Positions 1-9,311 of a DNA stretch of 13,785 nucleotides are shown here, one piece after another. The position numbers and the translations under genes were made by a program. Source of the DNA: Synura sp. LO234KE (Eukaryota > Sar > Synurophyceae > Synurales > Mallomonadaceae); NCBI GenBank assembly GCA_015143735.1, contig VKHC01000285.1, positions 1 through 13,785 on the forward strand, read 5' to 3'. How positions within the stretch are numbered: position 1 is the first letter of the stretch; every line of letters starts with the position of its first letter. Under the pieces are notes generated by a model, which worked only from the letters and a program-made list of their open reading frames with translations, had not been told where the DNA came from and did no database searches.

Positions 1-557
1 GATAGACGTGAGAATATGTTGTATGTTGGATTTGTATTCGTCAGATTGTTGATCGGAGAGGATATAGTCTTGACGATATGCCTTTGATTTATTCTGGTGT
101 CATCGTTTGAGATGGTCGAAACCTTGGTGGATGGAAGATAGTTGGTGATGGGTTGGTTGTTGATGTTGTGGAAGATGTCGACGTTTACCACTTGGTTGTA
201 AGGAGGATTCTTGAGGCTGGAAGCTGTTGAGTGATGTGTTGCGTGTTGGCTGGAATGTTGTTGTGAGTCGTGTTAGTTGGTTGGAGAAATCATTGAATTC
301 GGTCGATGGCGTTGCGAAATTCAGATGACGTTACGTAATTAGTGGCTGAAGACTGTTGTTCGTCCGAGACGTCGAAGTGCGTCGGCAGGTTTTGTAGATT
401 GCGTGGAGCTTGGGAATTGTAATTCGTGTTTTTGGAGTTTAGAGAAGGATTGAAGATGCGAGTATGACGGGTTTGCACCGACGGTGTCACCACGTTGGAT
501 GTTCCTGTTATCGCTGCTAGTGCTAAACTGAGATTGCATGTTTAACGTTGAAGACAA
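1..557 (-). pseudogene. gag/ORF1-like low-complexity fragment (retroelement remnant, tentative)
   Basis: Read on the minus strand, this G/T-rich block gives polar N-, Q-, S-, T- and P-rich protein in two frames. One frame opens at an ATG at 537-539 with MQSQFSTSS and continues through NIQRGDTVGANPS. The other carries about 67 residues ending at a stop at 290-292, then runs open again for about 34 codons (PTNTTHNNIPANTQHITQQL) to a stop at 185-187. Disordered polar N-termini of this kind are typical of retroelement gag or ORF1 proteins. The start resembles the one at 4515 on the other strand: MQ, then N, then (R/H)GD, G and N at similar spacing. The element would continue off the left edge of the window. 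No zinc knuckle or other diagnostic domain is visible, so this could also be unrelated low-complexity DNA. Confidence 0.3.
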
Positions 558-764
558 AAGACTTTTATAAAAGACTGGTAGTTATGAAATAACAAGAACA
601 AAACTGATGTTGACGATGTCAGTTACACAAATATATCTTGGAAGGACACAACACTAGTGATATTTATTCATTTATTTTTTTTGTCGGAAAATCCTTCATC
701 TTAATTATTGTAAAAGACATTAGGCAGGATGACTACTACGTATCTAATAATTAAGAGCCCCCAT
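558..764. other. AT-rich stretch, no feature seen
   Basis: Stops are frequent in all frames and the sequence contains T-runs (around 664-680). No gene or repeat is recognised here. Confidence 0.5.
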
Positions 765-1307
765 GTACCAACTGGCAATTCCTGTAACCGAGTGGGGGAT
801 GGGGGAGACTGCCTCCGCCCGGGAGAGTGGAGGTAGAAGGGGACGCGCGTACCACCCCCGGGGAATGACACTCCTCAGTGATATTTGTAATATAGAATAC
901 AATCGTACTACTGTACATCATACTCTAACAATTTGTTGGAATCACAATAATTTTAGCTCTAAAAATAGCGAAAGCAATTATTACATTACAATCTTACAGG
1001 AAAATATAAAGCGATCGCTTATAGGAGCACATCGAAATCGAAAAAATATATTTTATTTTGTTAATTGCCGATACTAGGTATAATCAAATCCTAGTTGCAC
1101 GGATATGCCATCATAGAGTTTTTTACATAAAGTATAATTAGCTTAGGGTAAAAGAAACACCATGTCAATATCACCATAAGCACCCTTAAGAGCCCTAATG
1201 GCAGATCACACGCCATGCGTGATACTTTCGTCAGAAGTATGCATGTCCTTCACGGGGAGGGGTGCGCGCGTCCCCTTCTACCTAGTTGGGACATAATTGC
1301 TTGGTAC
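765..1307. repeat. Imperfect inverted repeat with GC-rich arms
   Basis: The 19 bases at 831-849 (aggtagaaggggacgcgcg) recur exactly as the reverse complement at 1265-1283. Further out, GTACCAActgGCAATT at 765-780 has a reverse-complement partner at about 1293-1307 (AATTGCTTGGTAC). The left arm carries about 45 extra bases between the two matching blocks. The arms enclose about 410 bases of AT-rich DNA. This could be a decayed foldback or MITE-like element, or two oppositely inserted copies of one GC-rich repeat. The small open frames over the arms (763-1077 plus, 1278-1460 minus) look like by-products of the GC-rich arms. No transposase is present. Confidence 0.5.
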
Positions 1308-1490
1308 TGATCTTCCCCGGGGGACACCTTCCGTAGTTCTTCTTCGGGCACAGGCCGCCTCCCCTTCGTGCTCCCTCCGGTTAGGAGGGTTGCCATCATC
1401 TGGTGCATGGGAGCTGTTAATTATTTGACACTTCGCGCGGGGATCTTGCCTTGTGTCCATCCGTAATGATTAAGGAGGATGACAGGAACT

Positions 1491-1556
1491 GTTGGACTGA
1501 TTATACTTTCATCTGACTGACTGGTTGGACTGATAATACTTTCATCTGACTGACTG
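1491..1556. repeat. 33-bp direct tandem repeat, two copies
   Basis: Units lie at 1491-1523 and 1524-1556, each beginning gttggactga and ending ctgactgactg. They differ by one base (ttatac versus taatac). The high identity suggests a recent local duplication. It also contains short internal CTGACTGACTG repetition. Confidence 0.85.
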
Positions 1557-1636
1557 GTTAGTAATTCACCACTGGATTTTCGGCAAACAGAAGTATATAT
1601 TATTTCAAATTACCGACATCAGTGCACGTAACTTGG

Positions 1637-1810
1637 CCATGGATAACCACACCGTTTATACCCCGACTTTATACTACCATTATACTCCGCATTATACTCG
1701 AAAAGTCATGGTTATCCACGTCGGTTAGCCTCAGGTCACGAACCGACTTATCCACGGTCCATTATACTCCGTAATTATACTCGTCCGTACTTATACTAGA
1801 GTATAACATG
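1637..1810. repeat. Cluster of TTATAC and TTATCC motifs
   Basis: TTATAC occurs seven times between about 1656 and 1796, mostly as ATTATACTC(C)G. TTATCCACG occurs at about 1711 and 1748. A 14-base block at 1637-1650 (ccatggataaccac) is the exact reverse complement of 1811-1824, so this cluster is bracketed by inverted copies of the core of the neighbouring tandem array. It looks like the degenerate edge of that satellite. Confidence 0.65.
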
Positions 1811-2024
1811 GTGGTTATCCATGGGGATATCCACGGACAAGTCTAAGTGAACCGTAGTTATCCATGGGGATATCCACGGACTAGTCTAATATAACCGTAG
1901 TTATCCATGGGGATATCATCCACGGACAAGTCTAATTGAACCGTAGTTATCCATGGCGATATCCACGGACAAATCTAAGCGAGCCGTCGTTATTCATGGG
2001 GATGTCAGCGGACAAGTTTTCGCT
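1811..2024. repeat. 43-bp tandem repeat array, about five units
   Basis: Units begin at about 1811 (partial), 1851, 1894, 1940 and 1983. The consensus is accgtagttatccatggg followed by gatatccacggacaagtctaa and a variable end. Copy 3 has a 3-base insertion (ATC) and copy 5 is the most diverged. Each unit contains the palindromes CCATGG and GGATATCC, and the near-palindrome ATCC-ATGG-GGAT. Units abut directly with no unique spacers. No protein is suggested. Confidence 0.85.
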
Positions 2025-3838
2025 AAATCTGCCAACACTAAAATATCAGCGAAGATTAACAGCAATAGAAAATTAAATTAAGAATATATAATATAAATAT
2101 TATTAAAACTAGCGTTCTCTCAACTATATTACAAACTTCATAATAACAATCTTGTAAACACTTTATAGCCCCGGGTCCTATAAAAAATGAAGACAATTTA
2201 GGAGACGATAAAATTATAGCAATAATATTAAAGACCTGTTAAATTTTGTTCTTGCTGACACTTCTCATTTTTCAGTCGTTGAGTAAAACGCCTAGAAAAT
2301 TTCCCTGCATTATTGGAGTTCAATTCATTACTCAATCTCACTTTGCACAATATTCTAAACTGCCTACCTTTTAATTGCGAGAATATTGTTCTTATACGCC
2401 TCGCAATCTCTAAGTGTGCTCTCAACTTCATCAAAAATCATCATGACTTCCAATCGGGTGGATTGGGATTTCAGAGAAGCAAAATACAATCGGAATAAAT
2501 GTTAGTGCAAGGAAACAGTATGGACAAGAGCATGATATTGCTCTGATGTCTGTACTCTTTCATCGCCACAATATTTTTTAGATTATCAGGTCAGCCCAAT
2601 ACCCACAAACTCGCACAACCTGGCATAGAAAATCTAACATATTAAGACAGGAACGGTTAGAATGATATAGAAAAGATAGCGAAAGAGGTATTTATTATGA
2701 TGACTAACCCGGTGAGCAGAATCTCAGCATGTTATTGATTCAACACTGAATTCGCTCTACTGCTATCCAAGCATTTCCCTCTTATTTAGTAGTACAGATT
2801 TAATCGGGCTTGCATTCACAACGACAATTGATGAGCACAATTATCTTATTGTGAAGCCTGTTGTCATTCCATCAACACTTAATTCTTATGTGTGTTGAAA
2901 TTCAAAAAAAATTCGTTAGAAAATGCACGCACCCATCCCCTGCCAATTATCGGATCATTATCCGACTTTTAGCGGGGGACGAGGGATGTAGGAGAAAATA
3001 TTAATTTAAAGATTTCTGGCTCCTAAAATTTGAGGAGGAACTTATATTCTTTGATTTGAAGCACTTGGAATGAAGGAATAGAAATTTTCTTCGTGTTCCT
3101 AGTAATTGGAATATGAGAATATAAATTTCTTCTCGTTAAATTGATGTTCTATATTACTGCTAGCACAATCACTTTCATCCTCCTCGCTGAAATCCATGTA
3201 TGAAATTTTACCATGAATAATTTAAAACTTTTGTTGAATCCCTGTGGTAGAATATAGGATGACGACAACAATAGTAGTATTATAATATTTAGCTTGCGTT
3301 TTCTGTGTCAATTAAGACTGGTTGAAAGGTTTTGCAGTAATGGTTTTTGTTTCGTAATAATCTTTACTTTATCATTTGATTATGTTGGGCTGTATCATGT
3401 CGTACATTTTGTTTATCTTTGATGGTTCCTTTGATAGATAAGACATACTATAGTTCCTTTGATACCAATTTTTTGGTTTTAGCTGACGAGTTGAAGAAAA
3501 TATTTCGTGAAAGCACCCATTATTTCATAGATTAATTGATCAAAACCTACTGTACAAATTTCCCGACGAACAGGAATATTTCAAATCTAACCACTTTAGT
3601 ACATTATAGTTATATATCTTCTCTATCTCGGAAAAACATTTTTAGGCTTTATCTCGTCGTTATTGTTGAATGGCGGGTAATGCAAAAATGTCCAAAAATC
3701 GACCCAAATGTCCAAGCGTACCGTGAACTCACTTCTAAGATTGTACACAATTATGTTCGTGGTCCCCTGTACAACCTTGCTGCCCACCATTTTCCCCCAG
3801 CCTCCATTATTCTCAGCTGCCCTCTTCAACTCCCCGAT
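2025..3838. other. AT-rich region without recognisable genes
   Basis: All six frames are broken by frequent stops. The two open stretches near 2228-2498, on opposite strands, have no recognisable domain. A TATA-like string lies near 2178 (cctataaaaaatg) but leads to no credible gene. The small hairpin at 2934-2988 is listed separately. Confidence 0.6.
2934..2988. other. Nested inverted repeat / possible hairpin
   Basis: The outer arms catccc (2934-2939) and gggatg (2983-2988) are complementary. So are the inner arms cggat (2951-2955) and atccg (2960-2964). Between them lie C- and G-rich stretches that can pair partly. It is not followed by a T-run and no gene adjoins it. It may be a chance structure. 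Confidence 0.3.
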
Positions 3839-4315
3839 CCCCCAAAACCTCTCTACTGCATCCTGCACCTCCCTGCAGGCCCCGATACCTCCCCAAATAA
3901 CGCTTATCAACCCCCAATATCTCCCTACTGCCCCCAATACCTCCCTACTGCCCCATTTCCCTCCCTACCGCCCCCGATACCTCCCTATGCCCTCCATGCC
4001 TCCCTGCAGACCACTATACCTCACAACTGCCCCCTATACCTCTCTATTGCCCCCTATACCTCCCTGCAGACCCCTGGACTTCTCTACCGCCCCCTATAAC
4101 TCTCTACCGCCCCCTATACATTCCCGCAGACCCCTATACATCCCTACTGCGCCCTGTATCTCCCTACCGCCCCCTATGCCCTCTATTGCACCCTACACAT
4201 CCCTACCGCCCCCTTTTACCTCCCTATGCCCTCTATGTCTCTGAAATGCCCCTTATACCTCCCTGCGGCCCCCTATACCTCTCTATTTCCCCCTATGCCT
4301 CCCTACCGCCCCCTG
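3839..4315. repeat. C/T-rich minisatellite, 20-bp unit, about 24 copies
   Basis: The unit is approximately ccccctatacctccctaccg, with variants ending ctactg, ctattg, ctgcag and ctatg. The clearest units start at 3911, 3931, 3951 and 3971; a few are 19 bases and one region near 3879-3910 is diverged. Degenerate related sequence extends left to about 3780. Because 20 is not a multiple of three, each frame cycles through all phases of the unit. All phases lack stops, so long proline/leucine/tyrosine-rich frames appear at 3536-4099, 3708-4244 and 4186-4413. The minus strand carries repeated runs of G3-G5. Confidence 0.9.
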
Positions 4316-4514
4316 TGTTAGAGAAAAATATTTTTATGTTTTCCAGTCCAATTTTCTCGCTCACTAGGATACTAGTAAAGTTGAACGTCTCTCTAAGATA
4401 TTATTTGTGTTGAACAACATCTTTGGTGAATAATTCACTATCATTATTCAACATCTTTGATAATTATTGAGTTTAATTCACTATCAAGCTTTTCTTGTTA
4501 CTAAAAGGTCTAGA

Positions 4515-4882
4515 ATGCAAGGTTTTAACGCTAATGTTAATTTTCCGCAACATGGTGACGCCGAAGGTGTCAATTCCGGAACTGCCCCTTCTGTCTCCGC
4601 GAACTCCACAAATTTTTCGGGAGCTCAAAACACTCCTAGTGCTCCAACTCGTCATATCTCCGTGGTTAATCATAACGCGCAGTACCAAACTCTCCCATCT
4701 CTTCCCCTCTGGATCCTCGTGACGGCATTCTGAATTATCTTGTCCATCAAGGAATTCTTAACTCTGATCTCAGCCTTGGAATCGATCATCATACGCTCAG
4801 TAATTTCTTGTCGTCTGCCCGTAACAATTCTAGCGACCACGTTCCAATTACGTCGATGCCGCAGAACTACTTGAAGTCCTAG
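4515..4882 (+). pseudogene. gag/ORF1-like N-terminal fragment (tentative), frameshifted
   Basis: An ATG at 4515-4517 opens a polar frame: MQGFNANVNFPQHGDAEG, then a Ser/Thr/Asn/Ala-rich stretch to a stop at 4731-4733. From about 4680 a second frame is open to the TAG at 4880-4882 (DPRDGILNYLVHQ, later SSDHVPITSMPQ). This suggests one ancestral frame with a single shift near 4680-4710. The beginning parallels the minus-strand frame at 557 (MQ...N...GD..G.N), and the DNA at about 4547-4574 resembles the reverse complement of about 474-501. This points to two relics of one element family in opposite orientation. No zinc knuckle or other domain is visible, so family assignment is open. The AT-rich 4316-4514 upstream shows nothing else. 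Confidence 0.35.
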
Positions 4883-5008
4883 GGTTGCGTCTGGATTGCG
4901 AACTAACAAATGGTAAAAATGAAATTCATGATTCTCCACATAATGTGCCTTCACCTGTCCAGAGATGGAGGTCAACATAAGAGCGTTTTGTGCCGTGGTT
5001 GGAGCGTG

Positions 5009-6060
5009 CTAGTGACCAATAAATAAATACTTCTTTTCGTCGGCGGGTGTTTCGAGAGAAGGGTAAGAGACCTCGCTGACCCATGGAGAGAGCGTCCTGC
5101 CGATATTGATGATGATACTACTCTTCTGGACCAGTCGGCGAATTTGCGGGAAGTTTAAAACCGGAAGGCGGCGGAGTTGCACGGGGTGACTTCCGTTAGT
5201 GTAAGGGTTGTGCTGGACAGACGTTGGGAAAGGAGATGCCCTCCCAATGGAGAAATTTGGTTTTGGAGCGCCAGGTTGGGTCCAGTAGGTTATCGCAGGC
5301 AAAGCGGGTATTGAGTGGGCCTGTGTGGTGACGACTCAATTATCCTCGAGAGAGTACTGAACAAGACTGGAAATCCAATACCCCGGACAGACCTTAAGGA
5401 GGGAAAAGTTGCCGTCTGGGTGTGAGCTGGAGCGGCATTGATGGAGTCAGGGATCTGGCTGTCGTATCCGTTCCAGTAGCGCCAGTTCGCGATCTTGTAT
5501 GACATTGGCGAGACGCGGGAATCCGTGCCCACCGGAGGAAGTGGGTTGGACGAGCGATTCGTGTTGTGAGGCTATCATGTTCTTGGATATGCGTTTGTAT
5601 TCCCGGGCGAAGAGGAGATCGAGGTGCTTGATTCGTCTAGGAATCTTTGGGAGAGACCCTATAGTAGGCTACAACGGCAATCCCTGAACCCTGAAGTACT
5701 TCAGAGTGAGATGCCGCAGAGCCCCGAGCACTATGGTTGGAAGTGTGTTTTGGTGATGAGGGCCAGTTTTAAGTTCCTCAGCAGACGAAGTGGTGTCATA
5801 CCAGACTCCCACCAGACTAAAAACTGCTCCTGGGATATGAAGAAAGTGTTTGATTTGGTGTCTAAACCCTTATTCTCCTTTGCTGGAAACACCTGGGTGT
5901 CCCCATTAAATTGCACAACGGCTCCTGGACCTCGATGAGGCAGGGATCACTGTTGTCCAACACACACCATTCGCGCTTGAGCGGTGGCAGGTTCGTAGGC
6001 TGAGCGTCGTTCAACCATTTGCCTTCTTCAATCCGGAAAGTGGCACGGGGCAAGGGATGT
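5009..6060 (-). pseudogene. LINE-type retrotransposon fragment (post-palm RT segment), decayed
   Basis: On the minus strand the frame around 5510-5668 reads IPRRIKHLDLLFAREYKRIS, then a short linker and SSGGHGFPRLANVIQDRELA. GG-x-G (5522-5533) followed by P-R-L and a helical stretch is the conserved segment found after the reverse transcriptase palm/thumb in many non-LTR elements. Upstream, at higher coordinates, the frame at 5862-6053 includes a degenerate L-M-G match to the Y-L-G motif that follows the palm, and 5731-5916 ends TPLRLLRNLKLALITKTHFQ, like the usual helix before the GG-x-G segment. Downstream the GG-x-G frame runs on to about 5009 with a few stops. In-frame stops (for example at 5669-5671) and shifts mark it as dead. 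The catalytic Y/F-x-D-D palm, endonuclease and RNase H are not visible, so it appears 5'-truncated. The plus-strand open frames over 5499-5938 are antisense shadows. Confidence 0.6.
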
Positions 6061-6242
6061 CTATAGCCCCTTCATGCGGCTTGCGATTTTCAAGGTGCTT
6101 CTAACCATGCGCATTTGTTGCAGCATAGCAGCTGCATAGGGTACACACAGTATTTTGTGCGGCTTCTATTCTATTCACTGCTGCACCGTACACACTTCCT
6201 CTTACACATTTACGGATTGACGAGATGCTTGTCCAGTAGCAT

Positions 6243-6336
6243 TACATTTTTACCTTGTGTATAGCAGTTCCCCTGATGCAGCATGATAAGGGCTACTCAG
6301 GGATATAGCGTAATTACTGAAGTTCATAGTATTTCA
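6243..6336. repeat. 94-bp direct repeat, copy 1
   Basis: This is nearly identical to 6414-6508, with two substitutions (ctcag/ctcgg and actgaag/actgtag) and one T-run length difference. Copy-to-copy offset is about 171 bases. It contains no open frame and no tRNA-like or LTR-like TG...CA ends that I can see. Confidence 0.9.
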
Positions 6337-6353
6337 GAAGATATCTCTTAAAT

Positions 6354-6389
6354 ACCACCAAAACCCCTATAAAAACGTGTTTTTGGTGG
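6354..6389. other. Hairpin between the direct repeats
   Basis: accaccaaa (6354-6362) pairs with tttggtggt (6381-6389): a 9-bp perfect stem with an 18-base loop containing cctataaaaacg. It lies centrally in the 77-base spacer between the two 94/95-bp repeats. Confidence 0.55.
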
Positions 6390-6413
6390 TTTTCTCTTCG
6401 GATCTCAACAACC

Positions 6414-6508
6414 ATACATTTTTACCTTGTGTATAGCAGTTCCCCTGATGCAGCATGATAAGGGCTACTCGGGGATATAGCGTAATTACTGTAGTTCATA
6501 GTATTTCA
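6414..6508. repeat. 95-bp direct repeat, copy 2
   Basis: This is the second copy of 6243-6336, about 97% identical. The spacer and one repeat together form a unit of about 171 bases that was duplicated once, or two insertions of one short family landed side by side. Confidence 0.9.
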
Positions 6509-7479
6509 TGCGATTTTGGTCACAAAATGCGTTAAAATGGACTGTTAACGGGTTAAAACCTACTGTATGCTTTTTCTCAAAAATTTGCTCGTTTAAAAAA
6601 ATTCCTTCAGTGACATTATTATTTATTATAAGATAAGGGCCAGCGTAAAATTTTATTGAATAACCCTTTATGGGGCTCGAGATCGGCTGGTTTCGAAAAA
6701 GTCCAAAATACTACCCTAAAGTCCAAGCCTGGTAGAAATTGCCTTTAGGTCTAATGCAACCTTATCTATTCTATTCTAACATATACATGTCTATCTTTCA
6801 CTGATCAGATGGTGGTGTATCTCCACCGTTGAGATCTATACTGCAATCAACAGTAATGGTTAGTGTCGTCAGTTACACTTGTGGTGTTATGTGAGTGTGG
6901 TTATAGGCAGTTACAGGGCCCGCAGTTGTCTAGGACGGTTCACTTGGGTTTGGCGTTGTAATTACTATATTCTACTGCTGTGTTTAGGCAGGGTGGAATG
7001 ATTTACTAGGGTGGCACGGTGTACTATCTTCGCTACACTATTTTTACTTCACTTTCACTTCGGTACACTACAGTGGTAGTTACACGGGCAGGGTAGCGGT
7101 AGTGGCCATGCTGCTTCCTATACGGGTTGATACTAGTTGTAGTGCCTTATATCTACTGTATCTACGTATCTTTACGTACTGCTTGTTCTATATCTTACTG
7201 ATCAGCTGGCAGTACGGGAACTGTCAGCAGAGCTATCCGTAAATTACAGCAGCATCTGTCTAGCGGTGCTAATTTTGTAGGTAGTTTCCTTTTATGCTAG
7301 TTGGGGCTGGTGTTCGTCATGGGCTACACTAGTACGGTACTTCTATGTCTTCCAACTTATATACTCCTATTCTTCTATACTAGTAGTGAGTTAGGCTAGG
7401 TAGCGATACGTATTGGCCATTAGTTAAACTGACATTTAATTACGTAAGTGGGGAGGTATCATAATAGCATTTGCGTGTT
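6509..7479. other. Non-coding stretch, no gene seen
   Basis: All frames are interrupted. Only short local repetition is visible: cttcgctacacta at 7028-7040 and cttcggtacacta at 7058-7070 are one-mismatch copies 30 bases apart, in a part rich in CTAC/TACACT words. No promoter, RNA gene or coding signal can be supported. Confidence 0.5.
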
Positions 7480-8230
7480 ATACAATTACGGTTTGGTGTG
7501 ACATGTCATGTGTGTGATGTTGGGTGGAGCGTGGTCTATGGCGGCGTGACATGAATGCAGTGGGTGACACCACATACGACAAGTGAGGCACAGCAAGGAG
7601 CGGTAGACCATGGTGACTTGCGAAGACCTGCACAGACCATGGGGAGCTGGAGCATGTTGATTGTGACAAGTGTGACGAGCTGGCGTGGTGCGTTCAAGGG
7701 GCGACGTGAGATACAGAGTCAACACGGTGTACTCTCTGGCGAGTATGGCAGGGTGCAGTTTGGAGCAAATGAATGCTACGGACATCGCGGAGTGGTGTAT
7801 CAGCGTCAGGCATGTAGGGCGGTTAGTATGCGAGATCAATGGTCGAAGGTATGGCGTGGAGTCACGAGTTATGGCAGTCATGGGTCGCAATGCCGCGGTA
7901 TTTGGGTAGTCAGTTGTTCGGGGTGCTTGGAGACGGAGCGGAGCTCGTGGAGACCTGTTTACATGATAAGCAAGTGTTACTAGGCATGTTGCAGGAGATG
8001 GCACGGCAGCGGGTGTTCGTGGCAGTGACTTAGCAACATGGGCCAGTTGTGTTTCAGCGGCTGAATATCAAGGCGAGTACGAGGCGTGGAAAAGGCAGCT
8101 ATGCGCGCATGTGGATATTACAGGGAGCAAAAGCAGTCTGATTATGGTGCGTTTAAGGTGCGAAAACATAGCGGGAGCTAAGCTTCAGGTGGGTGCAGAT
8201 GCTTACCTGATTGGCTGCAGTAGGGTGTAA
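7480..8230 (+). pseudogene. Decayed coding block of unknown family, several frames
   Basis: This GC-richer island carries protein-like stretches that change frame. One begins near 7617 and reads HGELEHVDCDKCDELAWC. The frame from 7685 to 7909 contains SLEQMNATDIAEWC and ends NAAVFG. The frame 7839-8033 reads GDGAELVETCLHDKQVLLGM. The frame 7970-8229 contains EYQGEYEAWKRQL and GAKLQVGADAYLIGC. Consecutive segments dovetail, as expected for one ancestral frame broken by indels. I do not recognise the family; the C-x2-C with nearby C and H residues in the first part could be a metal site but is only suggestive. A 142-residue frame (7555-7983) and a 172-residue minus-strand frame (7486-8004) overlap it; the latter is rich in T, P, H, R and C, as antisense of GC-rich coding DNA often is. 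A retroelement gag or a host pseudogene are both possible. Confidence 0.35.
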
Positions 8231-9311
8231 CGGCCAGTTGTTAAACGCATTTGCGAGCGCTTGGAGTTGCGGAGAGTTGTTTCTTTCTGCTAAACATATG
8301 GGATGGATATGAGATGCACAAAAAATATTTCGGTTGTGTGGAAACATATGGTTGAAGTTGAAGGTTGCATGTTCAAGTGCGTACCTGGGCGTTAGGCGAC
8401 AACATGGATTTGGAGCATTTCTAGTGAGATCTAATGAATTTCAATAAAGGTAAACGTCAGGGGATATTTAAAAGATATGCAGAAATATTTTAAATGGCAA
8501 ATATTGCATCTGGAGTGATATGTGGGGTGGGTGCCAAAACCTGTTAACAGAAGCCAATATATTTCTTCCAAGATAGGGGCTAGTTTTCAGAAAAACTGGG
8601 AAAAACCCATATATATTGCGCGGACCGGTTACAGACATCATGGAAATAATGGCATTGGAGCCTAATTCGTCGCAATCCAAGTTTCGAGAAATTTAAGTGG
8701 CAAAAATTTCCAACTTTTTCTGTGGGAGAAGCTGTGAGATGAAATTAAGGGAAATTACTTGGAGACCTACTAGTTGAATTTGTTTCCCGCAAGGGAATCT
8801 TCTATCTCCTTGTATTTATTGACATCTCAAACTCGTGTTTTTGGTCTAGTTTACCAATTTAAAATTTGGAATATCTGATTTGTCATTTGAATTAGTTGTA
8901 ATTTTATTTGATCTGAATTCACTTGAATTACCTGAATTGATGCCCTATTTCTTGAGATATGTCGTTTCTGCTATTCTTGTAACACTTTGAGTTGTGTTGC
9001 AAATCATCCGTTAAACACGTTTGGGTGGCTGCACGTTCGTGGATACGGGGCGACTTACATAATTTCAATTATTTTTACTTTTGGTTTCTGAACTTAGACG
9101 TTGAGCCGTTCCTATTGCTTGTGTTATCTAGCGGCAGCCGCTGAGATTCTAGTTACTTAACTAAGTGGTCTGCACTTTAGATAAGAACTAACGAAATAAG
9201 TTGTTTCTTTCATCTACTAGCTGGAAGCGACTGGGCGCATTGGTTTAGGAGCCGAAGTCGACTAATAAGGCGTTTTAAGACCCACCAGAGCACTTCTTAT
9301 ATACGAGTAGG
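8231..9311. other. AT-rich stretch, no gene seen
   Basis: Frames are short on both strands. The part 8889-8938 has GAATT repeated with 9-10 base spacing at its right end, but no longer unit. No RNA gene or promoter is recognised. The region separates the decayed block at 7.5-8.2 kb from the GC-richer LINE remnant. Confidence 0.5.

Noticed and set aside
1278-1460. 60-residue Arg-rich minus-strand frame
   Set aside because: It coincides with the GC-rich arm of the inverted repeat and has no domain. It is probably a by-product of composition.
1637-2024. TTATCCA/C motifs as bacterial DnaA boxes or a replication origin
   Set aside because: They are part of a 43-bp satellite in DNA with eukaryotic retroelements. 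There are no dnaA/rep-type genes, and the copies vary away from the TTATNCACA consensus.
1811-2024. CRISPR array
   Set aside because: The repeats abut without unique spacers of constant length and no cas genes are present.
2228-2498. Opposite-strand short frames, the plus one containing G-G-L-G
   Set aside because: A four-residue match in AT-rich DNA without any other LINE signature nearby is too weak to call.
3536-4413. Three overlapping proline-rich plus-strand frames (187, 178 and 75 residues)
   Set aside because: They are produced by the stop-free 20-bp minisatellite. All three frames are open together and none has a domain or credible start context.
5499-5938. Plus-strand frames of 62 and 104 residues
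   Set aside because: They lie opposite the minus-strand LINE frame that carries the GG-x-G-F-P-R-L motif, so they are taken as shadows.
7486-8004. 172-residue minus-strand frame
   Set aside because: The composition (T, P, H, R, C rich) looks like the antisense of GC-rich coding DNA, and the plus strand has more protein-like segments. No domain was recognised.
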